Translations under genes and position numbers: made by a program
Shown: piece by piece, positions 54,854 to 63,475 of the stretch
Position numbering within the stretch: the stretch's first letter is position 1
How the letters are laid out: the number at the start of each line of letters is the position of its first letter
The notes under the pieces: model-generated
What the model was told of the DNA's origin: nothing
Database searches by the model: none
The model's input: the letters and a program-made list of their open reading frames with translations, nothing else
Origin: Roseobacter denitrificans OCh 114
Lineage (GTDB): Bacteria > Pseudomonadota > Alphaproteobacteria > Rhodobacterales > Rhodobacteraceae
NCBI RefSeq assembly: GCF_000014045.1
Contig: NC_008209.1
Coordinates: 953,001 to 1,017,000, forward strand
Direction: 5' to 3'
Length of the DNA stretch: 64,000 nucleotides

Positions 54854-55444
54854 AAAGGATTTCCGCGCGCGCATCGCTGCGGTGATCGTGCCGTCGTCAA
54901 GGTAATCCAACTCCCCACCGATCGGAACGCCTTGCGCCAATGACGTGAGGCGGACCTGACCTTCGAGGTTGTCGGCGATGTAATGGGCGGTCGTCTGGCC
55001 GTCGATCGTTGCGTTCAGGGCGAGGATCACCTCGGTGATCCCTTCGCTGGGAACACGGTCCAGCAGACGGGGAATGCGCAATTCCTGCGGGCCGACCGCG
55101 TCCAGCGCGGACAGTGTGCCGCCCAAAACGTGATAGCGCCCTTTGAAAATCCCGGACCGCTCCATCGCCCAGAGGTCGGCAACATCCTCGACCACGCAGA
55201 GTTCCCCATTGGCGCGTTTTTCACAGGTGCAAATGTCACATACATCCGTCGTGCCGACATTGCCGCAGTTCAGACATTCGCGGGCCGTCTCGGCGACCGT
55301 TTGCAGCGTGTCTGCCAGCGGGATGAGCAGCAGGCTGCGTTTCCGGATGAGGTGCAGCACGGTACGGCGCGCAGACCTTGGCCCAAGCCCGGGCAGCTTG
55401 GCCATCAGGTCGATTAACGCGTCAATATCCTTTGTGCTGCTCAC
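54851..55444 (-). CDS. recR: Recombination mediator protein RecR
   Basis: 197 residues. Works with RecF/RecO to load RecA on gaps. Helix-hairpin-helix ([18 protein letters not shown]), C4 zinc motif [16 protein letters not shown], Toprim domain ([23 protein letters not shown]) and the C-terminal [23 protein letters not shown]. Clustered with ybaB and dnaX as in many bacteria. Its stop codon is formed by repeat copy 4. Confidence 0.97.
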
Positions 55445-55500
55445 ACATCATGCCTGTTTTGCGGGGGCCGCGCGGGCGGTTGTCTGCGGCGAAGGGGGGC

Positions 55501-55845
55501 TCAGAACGGCAGCTTCATATCCGCTGGCAAGCCCATGCCTTCGGTCAGCTTCGCCATTTCTTCCTGCGCCTTTTCGGCGGCCTTGGTTTGCGCATCCTTG
55601 ATCGCGGCAAGGATCAGGTCTTCGACGACTTCCTTATCGTCGCTGTTGAAGATCGACGGGTCAATGTCCAGACCTTTCAACTCGCCCTTGGCGGTGCAGG
55701 TGGCTTTGACCAGACCCGCGCCGGAAACACCTTCGACGATCACATTTTGCATGTCTTCCTGCATCTGCGCCATCTTGGCCTGCATTTCCTGCGCTTTTTT
55801 CATCATGCCGGCCATATCGCCGAGTGAACCTAGTCCTTTGAGCAT
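55501..55845 (-). CDS. YbaB/EbfC-family nucleoid-associated protein
   Basis: 114 residues from the ATG at 55845. LKGLGSLGDMAGMMKKAQEMQAKMAQMQEDMQN and a VSGAGLVKATCTAKGELKGLDIDPSIF core. Dimeric DNA-binding protein, typically between dnaX and recR, as here. An in-frame start at 55935 would add 30 residues. Confidence 0.95.
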   Translation of the reverse strand: MLKGLGSLGDMAGMMKKAQEMQAKMAQMQEDMQNVIVEGVSGAGLVKATCTAKGELKGLDIDPSIFNSDDKEVVEDLILAAIKDAQTKAAEKAQEEMAKLTEGMGLPADMKLPF

Positions 55846-55910
55846 CTGCTGTGTCCTTATGTGATCCGTTACGTTTGATATGCGTGTTTTGAGGCGCCCT
55901 CGCAAGGGGC

Positions 55911-57659
55911 TCAACTGTCCTCGAAGGGGTCCCACTCGTCTTCGACCTCCGGCAGGGCATTCGCAACGGCGGCTGCCGCGATCTGCTCTGGGGTTTTGAT
56001 GGAGGTGATGCGGGCCTTGGGAAACTGCGTCAGAACCGCTTGCATCAAAGGGTGTTCGAGCGCTTTGCTTTGCAGATCAAGTTCGGCGGCGTCTCGCTTT
56101 TCGGCAATCGTCGGCGCGGATGCATCATTCACAATTGTGACGGCCCAGCGATTGCCGGTCCAGAGTTGCAGCCGCTGCCCAAGCCGTTGCGCCAGATCGG
56201 CGGGCGCGTTTTCTGTCGGTGCAAATTCGATCCGGCCGGGTTGGTATTGCGCCAGCCGCACGCAGCCTTCGACCTCAACCAAGAGCTTTACGTCCCGGTT
56301 GGCGCGGATCAGTTCGACCACATGATCAAAGCTCACAAACCGCGCGAGGGCTTCATTCGGCTGCTCGGCAAGGGCCGCCACCGTGCCGGAACCGGACGGG
56401 GGCGCGGGTCTTGCCGTGGCATGGGCGGTTGCGTTTGTGCCCTGCGGTGCCGGGCTTTGCGTGGCGGTGTTGCCGCGCGCGGGGGCCGGAGGGTTGTCCG
56501 CCTTGAGCTGGCGGACCAACTCGCCGGGCGTGGGCAAATCCGCCACATGGGTTAGCCGGATGATCGCCATCTCGGCGGCCATCATTGCGTTGGGGGCACT
56601 TGCCACTTCGTCCAGGGCTTTCAGCAGCATCTGCCACAGCCGCGTCAACACGCGCATGGGCAAGGCTCCCGCCATCTCAAGGCCGCGGCTGCGTTCGTCG
56701 GGCGATACGGTGGGGTCTTCGGCGGCTTCGGGGGTGATCTTGACCACCGACACCCAATGGGTGATCTCCGCCAGATCGCGCAGCACGGCCATCGGGTCGG
56801 CCCCTTCGGCATATTGTGCCGACAGTTCGGTGAGCGCGCCCGCAGTATCCCCGCGCAGGATCATGTCAAACAGGTCCAGCACCCGCCCGCGATCGGCCAG
56901 TCCAAGCATGGCGCGCACCTGCGCGGCTGTTGTCTCTCCCGCGCCGTGGCTGATGGCCTGATCCAGCAGCGAGGTCGCATCCCGCGCGGAGCCTTCAGCC
57001 GCGCGCGCGATCAGAGCCATGGCGTCCTGCGCGATTTCGGCCCCTTCGGCAGTCGCAATTTTGCGCATCAGATCAATCATGACCTCGGGTTCGATGCGGC
57101 GCAGGTCAAACCGCTGGCAACGCGACAGCACGGTCACAGGCACCTTGCGGATTTCCGTGGTGGCAAAGATGAATTTCACATGTTCCGGCGGCTCTTCCAG
57201 CGTTTTGAGCAGCGCGTTGAATGCGCCGGTGGACAGCATGTGCACTTCGTCGATGATATAGACTTTGTAGCGGGCCGATGCAGCACGGTAGTGGACGGAA
57301 TCGATGATTTCCCGGATGTTCGCGACCCCGGTATTGGACGCCGCGTCCATTTCCATCACATCGACGTGGCGGCCTTCCATGATGGCGGTGCAATGTTCAC
57401 AGGTCCCGCAGGGGTCGGTCGTAGGCCTGCCCGTGCCGTCCGGGCCGATGCAGTTCATGCCCTTGGCAATGATCCGGGCGGTCGTTGTCTTACCGGTGCC
57501 GCGGATGCCGGTCATGATGAAAGCCTGCGCGATGCGGTCCGCTTCAAACGCGTTTTTCAGCGTCTGAACCATCGCGTCCTGCCCAACAAGGTCGGCAAAG
57601 GTCTCTGGGCGGTATTTACGCGCCAGAACCTGATAGGGGGCGTGCGGTGTTTCGGACAT
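55911..57659 (-). CDS. dnaX: DNA polymerase III subunits gamma/tau
   Basis: 582 residues. Clamp-loader ATPase: GIRGTGKTTTARIIAK Walker A (residues 51-58 core), the zinc module CIGPDGTGRPTTDPCGTCEHC, YIIDEVHML Walker B, and sensor regions, then an Ala/Pro-rich tau-type extension with a C-terminal domain. Followed immediately by ybaB and recR on the same strand. Confidence 0.97.
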   Translation of the reverse strand: MSETPHAPYQVLARKYRPETFADLVGQDAMVQTLKNAFEADRIAQAFIMTGIRGTGKTTTARIIAKGMNCIGPDGTGRPTTDPCGTCEHCTAIMEGRHVDVMEMDAASNTGVANIREIIDSVHYRAASARYKVYIIDEVHMLSTGAFNALLKTLEEPPEHVKFIFATTEIRKVPVTVLSRCQRFDLRRIEPEVMIDLMRKIATAEGAEIAQDAMALIARAAEGSARDATSLLDQAISHGAGETTAAQVRAMLGLADRGRVLDLFDMILRGDTAGALTELSAQYAEGADPMAVLRDLAEITHWVSVVKITPEAAEDPTVSPDERSRGLEMAGALPMRVLTRLWQMLLKALDEVASAPNAMMAAEMAIIRLTHVADLPTPGELVRQLKADNPPAPARGNTATQSPAPQGTNATAHATARPAPPSGSGTVAALAEQPNEALARFVSFDHVVELIRANRDVKLLVEVEGCVRLAQYQPGRIEFAPTENAPADLAQRLGQRLQLWTGNRWAVTIVNDASAPTIAEKRDAAELDLQSKALEHPLMQAVLTQFPKARITSIKTPEQIAAAAVANALPEVEDEWDPFEDS

Positions 57660-57767
57660 GAAAAGCCTTGCTGGAACGGAATCGGAGCGACGATTGGCAG
57701 ACTAAGGCGCAGCGCGTCCAAGAACAACGGCACTTGGCAAAGAAGTGCCGCAGGGACCCCGCCAATT

Positions 57768-57859
57768 CGCTGCGTGGCAAACCTCGTTCACGTGGCGCTG
57801 CCTGAAATCAAAGATTTCAACGTGATACTTGATACTTCAGGTATTTCGTCAGACGCTCT
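57768..57859 (+). repeat. Dispersed palindromic intergenic repeat, copy 5
   Basis: About 92 bases; the left end is diverged, but CACGTGGCGCTGCCTGAAATC, GATTTCAACGTG and TTTCGTCAGACGCTCT align with the others. Its right end carries the TGA stop and last residues of the minus-strand dehydrogenase (57849-57859). Unlike the other copies it lies between two genes on the same strand. Confidence 0.85.
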
Positions 57860-58895
57860 GGAACGACAGCTGCACCTTGATTGATTTGTTGCGATCCAGC
57901 GTGGTCGCAAATGCCTCATGTGCCTGTTCCACCGGAAAGACCTGCGTGATCATGGGGGCGACGTCGATCACCCCTTCGTCGATCATCCGGACCGCATCGG
58001 CAAATTCAGGGTGGAAACGGTGCGTGCCCTTCAGCGAAACTTCTTTTCCGACAATGGCGTTGATGGGGATATTCAGGCTCCCCGCGACGCCGACCTGAAC
58101 CAATGTGCCGCGCGGGCGGACAAATTCAATCGCCATAGCAATCGCGGCCTCCGCACCGGAGCATTCGAACACAACATCGAATTGTTGTTCGGGCGACCTG
58201 AAGGCGTCCATCAGGTCGGCTGATGTCGCGATATTGATGCAGTGCGTTGCCCCCATTTTGCTCGCGTTGGACAGGGTGAAATCAACAAGATCCGTCACCA
58301 CGATATTCGATGCACCCCGTGCCTTGGCCACAGCAACACATAACGCGCCAATCGGCCCGGCCCCGGTGACCAGAACGCGTTTGCCCGCCAGATCGCCCGC
58401 CTGATTTGCAGCATGCAGACAAACCGCCAGCGGCTCGGCGCAGGCGGCATGTGCGATATCGGTGTGTGCGCTCACTTTGACGCATTGGGATGCTTGCACC
58501 GGCAGAATGCTGCGAAATCCCCCCTGCACGTGGGGAAAGGTTCTGGCCGAGCCCAGAAACCGCATGTTCAGGCAATGCTGGTATTCCTCGCGGGTGCAGA
58601 AATGGCAATCATTGCAGGGCTGGCTGGGGTTCACCGCGACTTTGTCGCCCGGTTCCACAGCGGTGACGCCCGGTGCGACCGATTTCACGACGCCCGCGAT
58701 TTCGTGGCCCAGAATGATGGGTTCTTTCACGCGCACCGGGCCAAAGCCACCATGCTGGAAATAGTGCAGGTCTGATCCGCAGATGCCACCGCGCGCAATT
58801 TCGACCGCGACGTCGCCCGCTTCCAGAGGCGGTGAAGCGATCTCCTCAACGCGCAAGTCACCTTTGCTGTGAAGTCTGCAAATTGTGGTGGTCAC
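57849..58895 (-). CDS. Zinc-dependent dehydrogenase, L-idonate 5-dehydrogenase type
   Basis: 348 residues. Medium-chain dehydrogenase: GGICGSDLHYFQHGG (catalytic zinc), GHEIAGVVKSV, structural-zinc Cys set CNDCHFCTREEYQHC, and the NAD fold VLVTGAGPIGALCVAVAKARGA. Sequence pattern is closest to L-idonate/sorbitol-type dehydrogenases. It precedes a TRAP transporter on the same strand, suggesting uptake and oxidation of a sugar acid. The C-terminal QSV and stop come from repeat copy 5. Confidence 0.88.
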   Translation of the reverse strand: MTTTICRLHSKGDLRVEEIASPPLEAGDVAVEIARGGICGSDLHYFQHGGFGPVRVKEPIILGHEIAGVVKSVAPGVTAVEPGDKVAVNPSQPCNDCHFCTREEYQHCLNMRFLGSARTFPHVQGGFRSILPVQASQCVKVSAHTDIAHAACAEPLAVCLHAANQAGDLAGKRVLVTGAGPIGALCVAVAKARGASNIVVTDLVDFTLSNASKMGATHCINIATSADLMDAFRSPEQQFDVVFECSGAEAAIAMAIEFVRPRGTLVQVGVAGSLNIPINAIVGKEVSLKGTHRFHPEFADAVRMIDEGVIDVAPMITQVFPVEQAHEAFATTLDRNKSIKVQLSFQSV

Positions 58896-58907
58896 GAAAA
58901 CCTCCTT

Positions 58908-60185
58908 TTACGGTATAAGGACAGAGGGCAACCAGGTCGCCAGCGGGGGGAAGTAGGACACCATCAACAGAACGATGATGTTTGTCGCGATAAACGGCAG
59001 GATCGCGATGATAACGGGGGTCAAGGGCAATCGCGCGATCCCCGCGCAGACAAACAGGCACACGCCAAGGGGCGGGGTGGTCAGGCCGATCATCAGGTTC
59101 AGCACCGCGAAGGTCGCAAAATGCAGCGGGTCAATCCCCACGGAGGTCGCAAGCGTCAGAAGCGGGACAAAGAGGATGATCAGAGCCGCAATCGTTTCCA
59201 TGAACATGCCGACAATCAGCAGCAGGACGTTGATGATCAGGATGATGATGAATTTGTTTTCCGTGAACGACAACACAGCGGCGGCGATCGCCTGTGGAAT
59301 ACGCTCGGAGACGAGGATCCAGCCGAACACATTCGCAAACCCGACCAGAACCAGAATCCCCGATGCGGCAACAGCGCTGTCGACAATGATCCTGGGTATT
59401 TCACGGAACGGAAGTTCGCGGTAGACGACAAGCCCGATGAACATGGCATAGACACTTGCGATGATTGCCGTTTCCGTCGGTGTCGCCACGCCGCTGAGCA
59501 GACCGTAAAGGATCAAAGCGGTCATCGCGAGCGCCCAGAACGCGCCCGCAAAGGACCGCCCGATTTCGCCCACGCCCTGCCATTCCTGTTTGGGAAAATT
59601 CCGGCGGCGCGCAATCACATAGGTGGTGATCATCATCGCCATACCCAGCAGAATGCCCGGTATCGCTCCGGCCAGGAACATCTTTCCGACAGAGATACCG
59701 GACAAGGCCCCGACGATGATCATCGGCACGCTTGGCGGAATGATCGGCCCGACGGTGGAGGAGGCGGCGGTGATGGCGGCAGAAAAATCGGCGGGGTATC
59801 CGGCCTTTTTCATGCCCGGTATCATGACGCCGCCGATGGATGCCGCATCGGCCACCGCCGTGCCGGTGATGCCCCCGAACAGCATCGACGCGCCCACGTT
59901 CGTGAGGCCAAGGCCCCCCCTGATCCAACCGACCAGCGCATTGGCAAAGCGGATGATCCGTTCCGTGATACCGCCCCGGTTCATCAGGTTGCCTGCGAGA
60001 ATAAAGCCGGGGATGCTGAGCAAAACGAAAACATCCATGCCCGCATACATTTTCTGTGGCATGACGACCACAGGAATACCCGTGACCAGCAGATAGCAGA
60101 GGGAGCTCAGGCCGAGAGTGATGGCCACGGGGATGCCCACGACAAGACCGATGACGAAAACGGCAATAAGAACAGTGAGGCCCAT
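58908..60185 (-). CDS. dctM: TRAP transporter large permease (DctM-type)
   Basis: 425 residues, ~12 hydrophobic helices. Ion-coupled TRAP transporter channel subunit: MGLTVLIAVFVIGLVVGIPVAI start, GGITGTAVADAASIGGVMIPGM and STVGPIIPPSVPMIIVG. Pairs with the DctQ and DctP genes upstream; encoded just after the dehydrogenase gene in transcription order. Confidence 0.95.
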   Translation of the reverse strand: MGLTVLIAVFVIGLVVGIPVAITLGLSSLCYLLVTGIPVVVMPQKMYAGMDVFVLLSIPGFILAGNLMNRGGITERIIRFANALVGWIRGGLGLTNVGASMLFGGITGTAVADAASIGGVMIPGMKKAGYPADFSAAITAASSTVGPIIPPSVPMIIVGALSGISVGKMFLAGAIPGILLGMAMMITTYVIARRRNFPKQEWQGVGEIGRSFAGAFWALAMTALILYGLLSGVATPTETAIIASVYAMFIGLVVYRELPFREIPRIIVDSAVAASGILVLVGFANVFGWILVSERIPQAIAAAVLSFTENKFIIILIINVLLLIVGMFMETIAALIILFVPLLTLATSVGIDPLHFATFAVLNLMIGLTTPPLGVCLFVCAGIARLPLTPVIIAILPFIATNIIVLLMVSYFPPLATWLPSVLIP

Positions 60186-60187
60186 GG

Positions 60188-60682
60188 TCAGCTATCCATA
60201 CGTTTGACCGGCTCACCCGTGCCGGCAAAAAAGAGCATCGAAACGATCCTCAGCAGGGCAAAAACCGCAAGGCAGGCGAGCAATGCGAGAACTGAAAAAT
60301 GGATGTAATCCATGCGCACGCCCAAGGCGGGCGAGGTTTGAAAGGCCCCGATGGACACATATTTCCATGCCGCAGGGATCAGGATTACGCAGAGGATGAG
60401 CGTTGCGCTCGCAGACAACAGTCGCAACAGCCATGGCCCCTTGCCCGGGAGCGCTTCGCAGACGACGTCTACATTCACCAGATCACCGGAGCGCAGGGAC
60501 AGTCCGGCCCCGAAGGTCACGGTATACAGCATCGCGTAGCGCGTCAGCTCTTCGGTCCAGACGGGGGATGATCCGAATGTGCGCCCCAGAACCTGTGTCA
60601 GGACGGCACAGATGAGAACGAAAAAGGACAGCCCGACACCGACGCTGGCCAAACCCACGATGATCCGTTCTATCCGCTGCAT
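60188..60682 (-). CDS. dctQ: TRAP transporter small permease (DctQ-type)
   Basis: 164 residues with four transmembrane segments; WTEELTRYAMLYTVTFGAGLSLRSGDLVNVDVV is the DctQ signature. Two bases separate it from dctM, so the two are translated together. Confidence 0.92.
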   Translation of the reverse strand: MQRIERIIVGLASVGVGLSFFVLICAVLTQVLGRTFGSSPVWTEELTRYAMLYTVTFGAGLSLRSGDLVNVDVVCEALPGKGPWLLRLLSASATLILCVILIPAAWKYVSIGAFQTSPALGVRMDYIHFSVLALLACLAVFALLRIVSMLFFAGTGEPVKRMDS

Positions 60683-60710
60683 CCGTCAGACTTTCATTAA
60701 AATAGGTGCA

Positions 60711-60740
60711 AGAGCCGCCGGGTCGATGACCGACGGCTCT
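60711..60740 (-). promoter_or_regulatory. Intercistronic hairpin between dctP and dctQ
   Basis: AGAGCCGCCGG (60711-60721) pairs with CCGACGGCTCT (60730-60740), with one mismatch, around an 8-base loop. There is no strong T-run, so it likely stabilises the upstream binding-protein mRNA or attenuates transcription rather than ending it. Confidence 0.65.
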
Positions 60741-60750
60741 CGCGGGCGTT

Positions 60751-61728
60751 TTATTCAGAGAACAGCGATTCCACGATGGGGCGGATTTCTTCGCTTACGT
60801 TGGCAAGAACCGCGTCCTTGGCAGCGGCCTGAAACGCCGCGCCATCCACCTCGACGAAGGTCATGCCCTTGCTTTCGAGATAGCCGCGATCTTCGGCGAG
60901 GCTTTCCAGCAGCAGACCACGCTCATATTCCTGCGCTGTTGCTGCGGCCTGCATGACGGCGTTCTGATCGTCCTCGGACAGTTTGGCCCAGGTGGATTCC
61001 GCGATTGTCAGGTAAATCCAGGACCGGACATGTTCGGTCTGGTTCACATAGCCCTGGACTTCATTGAAGTTGGCCGAGCGGATCAGGGCAAGCGGGTTTT
61101 CCTGACCGTCGATCACGCCGTTTTGCAGGGAGGTAAAGACCTCGGAGAATGCCATCGGTGTTGGCGATGCGCCCAGAGCGCTCCAGACGTCCACGAAAAG
61201 CGGCACGTTCGGGACGCGCATTTTCATGCCATCAAGGTCTGCAGGTGATGTGATCGGGCGTTGCGACGTCAGATTGCGCGGCCCACGGGCAAAGAACGCA
61301 ATCGGGCGCACTTGGGCCTTTTCGATGATCTGCTGTTTGATCTGTTCACCGATTTCGCCAGAGGCGACTTCGTCCATATGCTCAAGGGATTTGTAGGCAT
61401 AGGGTACGGCCAGCAACGCCGCCATCGGGGCCCAGTTTTGCAGGCTTTCGCCGGTGATCGTCATGTCCACCGTGCCAAGTTGCATGCCGTTGATCAGGTC
61501 GATTTCCTTGCCGAGGGATTCGTTCGGGAAAACCTCGACGGCAATGCGACCGTCGGTCAGCGTGGAGAGTTCCTCGCCGAATTTGACCGCTGCGAGGTGC
61601 CATGCGTTTTGCTCATTTGCCAGATGCCCCAGTTTCAGGGTCATCTCCTGCGCAAATGCGGCTGAAGACGCGAGCGCTGCAACGCAGGTCACCGCAGCCA
61701 GTCCTTTGATTTTTGTAAAGAGCCTCAT
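60751..61728 (-). CDS. dctP: TRAP transporter substrate-binding protein (DctP-type)
   Basis: 325 residues with signal peptide (GLAAVTCVAALASSAAFAQ). Periplasmic solute receptor: LKLGHLANEQNAWHLAAVKFGEEL, ARGPRNLTSQRPITSPADLDGMKMRVPNVPLFVD with the substrate-carboxylate Arg, and YVNQTEHVRSW. First gene of dctPQM. Substrate likely a sugar acid or related carboxylate, by the adjacent dehydrogenase. Confidence 0.95.
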   Translation of the reverse strand: MRLFTKIKGLAAVTCVAALASSAAFAQEMTLKLGHLANEQNAWHLAAVKFGEELSTLTDGRIAVEVFPNESLGKEIDLINGMQLGTVDMTITGESLQNWAPMAALLAVPYAYKSLEHMDEVASGEIGEQIKQQIIEKAQVRPIAFFARGPRNLTSQRPITSPADLDGMKMRVPNVPLFVDVWSALGASPTPMAFSEVFTSLQNGVIDGQENPLALIRSANFNEVQGYVNQTEHVRSWIYLTIAESTWAKLSEDDQNAVMQAAATAQEYERGLLLESLAEDRGYLESKGMTFVEVDGAAFQAAAKDAVLANVSEEIRPIVESLFSE

Positions 61729-61744
61729 GATGTTTCCTCCAGTG

Positions 61745-62473
61745 TTAAGGCTTGGGATCGGATATTGTTTGTGCAGGCCCGTCGAAATACGCGGGGTAAA
61801 GGGCCTGCACCTTTGGGAGCGAGCTTAGAATTTCCATCAGATGTGTGCGCATCGCGGCCTCGGCCCCTGCCACGTCTTGCTGTTGGATCGCATCGACAAT
61901 CGCGCTGTGCTGATCAATCAGCTTGGCGACCGGAAACTCTTCGAAGGTCAGAAACCGCACCCGGTCCATCTGTGTCTTGATGGCGTCCAGAATACTCCAG
62001 GCTTTGCCAACACCGGCGGCATCCGCAAGGGTGTGGTGGAACTTTTCGTCCAGTTCGATGAATTTCGCAGGGTCGCGCGCACCGACCGCCTTTTGCGCGT
62101 CCAACTGTATGCGCAGATCTTTAACCAACCCCTCCGGCGGCGCGTCTGCCAGTCTTTTGACGATGTCGGCTTCTACCGCTTCGCGTACGAAACGACCGTT
62201 CAGGACCGCATCATAATCGATGAGTTTCACAAAAGTGCCGCGTTGTGGTCGGATCTCAAGCAGGCCTTCGTTCATGAGGGTGATGAAGGCTTCGCGGACG
62301 GGTTGCCTGCTGACGTGGTATTCCCTTGCAAGCTCCGGTTCTGACAACCTGCTGGCCGGTTTGAGGTCATTGCGGATGATGCGGCTGCGCAGGATCAAGC
62401 GGAGTTGCGGGCTGACCGCGACCAGCGGGTCAAGCTTCCATTTGCTCAGATCATCCAGCACCAACGTCATCAT
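61745..62473 (-). CDS. GntR-family regulator (FCD), probably of the TRAP operon
   Basis: 242 residues. Winged helix (LRSRIIRNDLKPASRLSEPELAREYHVSRQPVREAFITL) and an FCD effector domain with metal-binding Asp/His pattern (LDEKFHHTLADAAG). Lies 16 bases upstream of dctP on the same strand, so it is likely co-transcribed and controls the operon with the transported acid as effector. Confidence 0.9.
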   Translation of the reverse strand: MMTLVLDDLSKWKLDPLVAVSPQLRLILRSRIIRNDLKPASRLSEPELAREYHVSRQPVREAFITLMNEGLLEIRPQRGTFVKLIDYDAVLNGRFVREAVEADIVKRLADAPPEGLVKDLRIQLDAQKAVGARDPAKFIELDEKFHHTLADAAGVGKAWSILDAIKTQMDRVRFLTFEEFPVAKLIDQHSAIVDAIQQQDVAGAEAAMRTHLMEILSSLPKVQALYPAYFDGPAQTISDPKP

Positions 62474-62659
62474 CGCTCCCTTTGCGGGAAAGCTACTTGT
62501 ATACTTCCATACATGTCAACATGGGTGAGAATGACATGTGGAAATACGCAAAGGTTTCGCGATGTATCGTGTCAAAAATACTGTAGGATCAGTGGCGTTT
62601 AACGGCCATAAACACACCGGATCGCGGGGCGGCATGTACTGCCGCCACACCTGATCGGG

Positions 62660-63475
62660 TTATATGATCGCGCCGCGCACCTTGGCTGATACCCATTCGG
62701 AGATCACCACAGCCGCCAGAATCACCAGCAGGATGAGCGAGACCTGCGGCCATGCCAGCACGTTCAGCGATGCGGACAATTGCAGACCGATGCCGCCCGC
62801 CCCGACAAGCCCAAGCACCGTTGATTCCCGGATGTTGATGTCCCAACGGAATACCGCGATACCGGCGAAAGCGGGCATGATTTGCGGCACGATCCCATAG
62901 GCCATGACCTGCCAGCGGGACGCACCCGTCGCTGTCATCGCTTCGACCTGAACTTCGTCAATCTCTTCTATGGCTTCATAGAGCAGCTTTGCGCAGAACC
63001 CGATGGAGCGGATCGCAATGGCGATCACACCCGCAAAGACGCCGGGACCGATAATCGCGATCAGCAGCAAGGCCCAGATCAGCGAGTTGATCGAGCGTGT
63101 GGATACGATGATCAGCAAGGCGATCGGGCGCACAAACAGTGCCGATGGCGTCGTGTTGCGCGCAGCAAAGAAGGCAATCGGAACCGCAAGAAACAGGGCG
63201 ATGATCGTACCGAGGGTCGCAATGTTCAGCGTGTCCCAGATCGGCTCGCCCAACTGCGCGATGTAGTCCCATTTGGGCGGTGTTGCGCGGGTCCAGATAT
63301 CATTGGCAATGCGGGGTGCGTCCCAGACGAAGAACCACGTGGTGGCTTGTGAAATCTGCTGCCAGCAATAGGCAAAGATCATCAGACCGACGAGCCACAT
63401 GGCCCAGTGCGAGAGGCTTTCGCGTCCGGTGCGTCTTTGCCAGATTTTCTGGCTGTCTGTCTCGCGGATCGGCAT
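62660..63475 (-). CDS. phnE: Phosphonate-type ABC transporter permease (PhnE-like)
   Basis: 271 residues, six transmembrane helices. TRSINSLIWALLLIAIIGPGVFAGVIAIA and EAIEEIDEVQVEAMTATGASRWQVMAYGIVPQIMP contain the EAA loop of ABC permeases; the length and composition are PhnE-like. The start ATG overlaps by one base the TAA stop of the preceding PhnE-type gene (TAATG). Phosphonate or phosphite transport is inferred; the ATPase and binding protein lie outside the window. Confidence 0.88.
   Translation of the reverse strand: MPIRETDSQKIWQRRTGRESLSHWAMWLVGLMIFAYCWQQISQATTWFFVWDAPRIANDIWTRATPPKWDYIAQLGEPIWDTLNIATLGTIIALFLAVPIAFFAARNTTPSALFVRPIALLIIVSTRSINSLIWALLLIAIIGPGVFAGVIAIAIRSIGFCAKLLYEAIEEIDEVQVEAMTATGASRWQVMAYGIVPQIMPAFAGIAVFRWDINIRESTVLGLVGAGGIGLQLSASLNVLAWPQVSLILLVILAAVVISEWVSAKVRGAII

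Noticed and set aside
57660..57767. Possible SRP (4.5S) RNA gene near dnaX
   Set aside because: Neither strand shows the conserved GGAAGGCAGCAGGG-like tip in a long hairpin.
58869..60308. Long plus-strand open frame opposite dctM
   Set aside because: Low-complexity Asp/His/Arg-rich translation typical of antisense frames over membrane genes; the minus strand is a clear TRAP permease.
62613..62657. Direct repeat CACACC-GATCG with a GGCGGCA/TGCCGCC hairpin after phnE
   Set aside because: A plausible terminator or chance GC-rich pair; no T-run and no second copy in the window, so not counted as an element.
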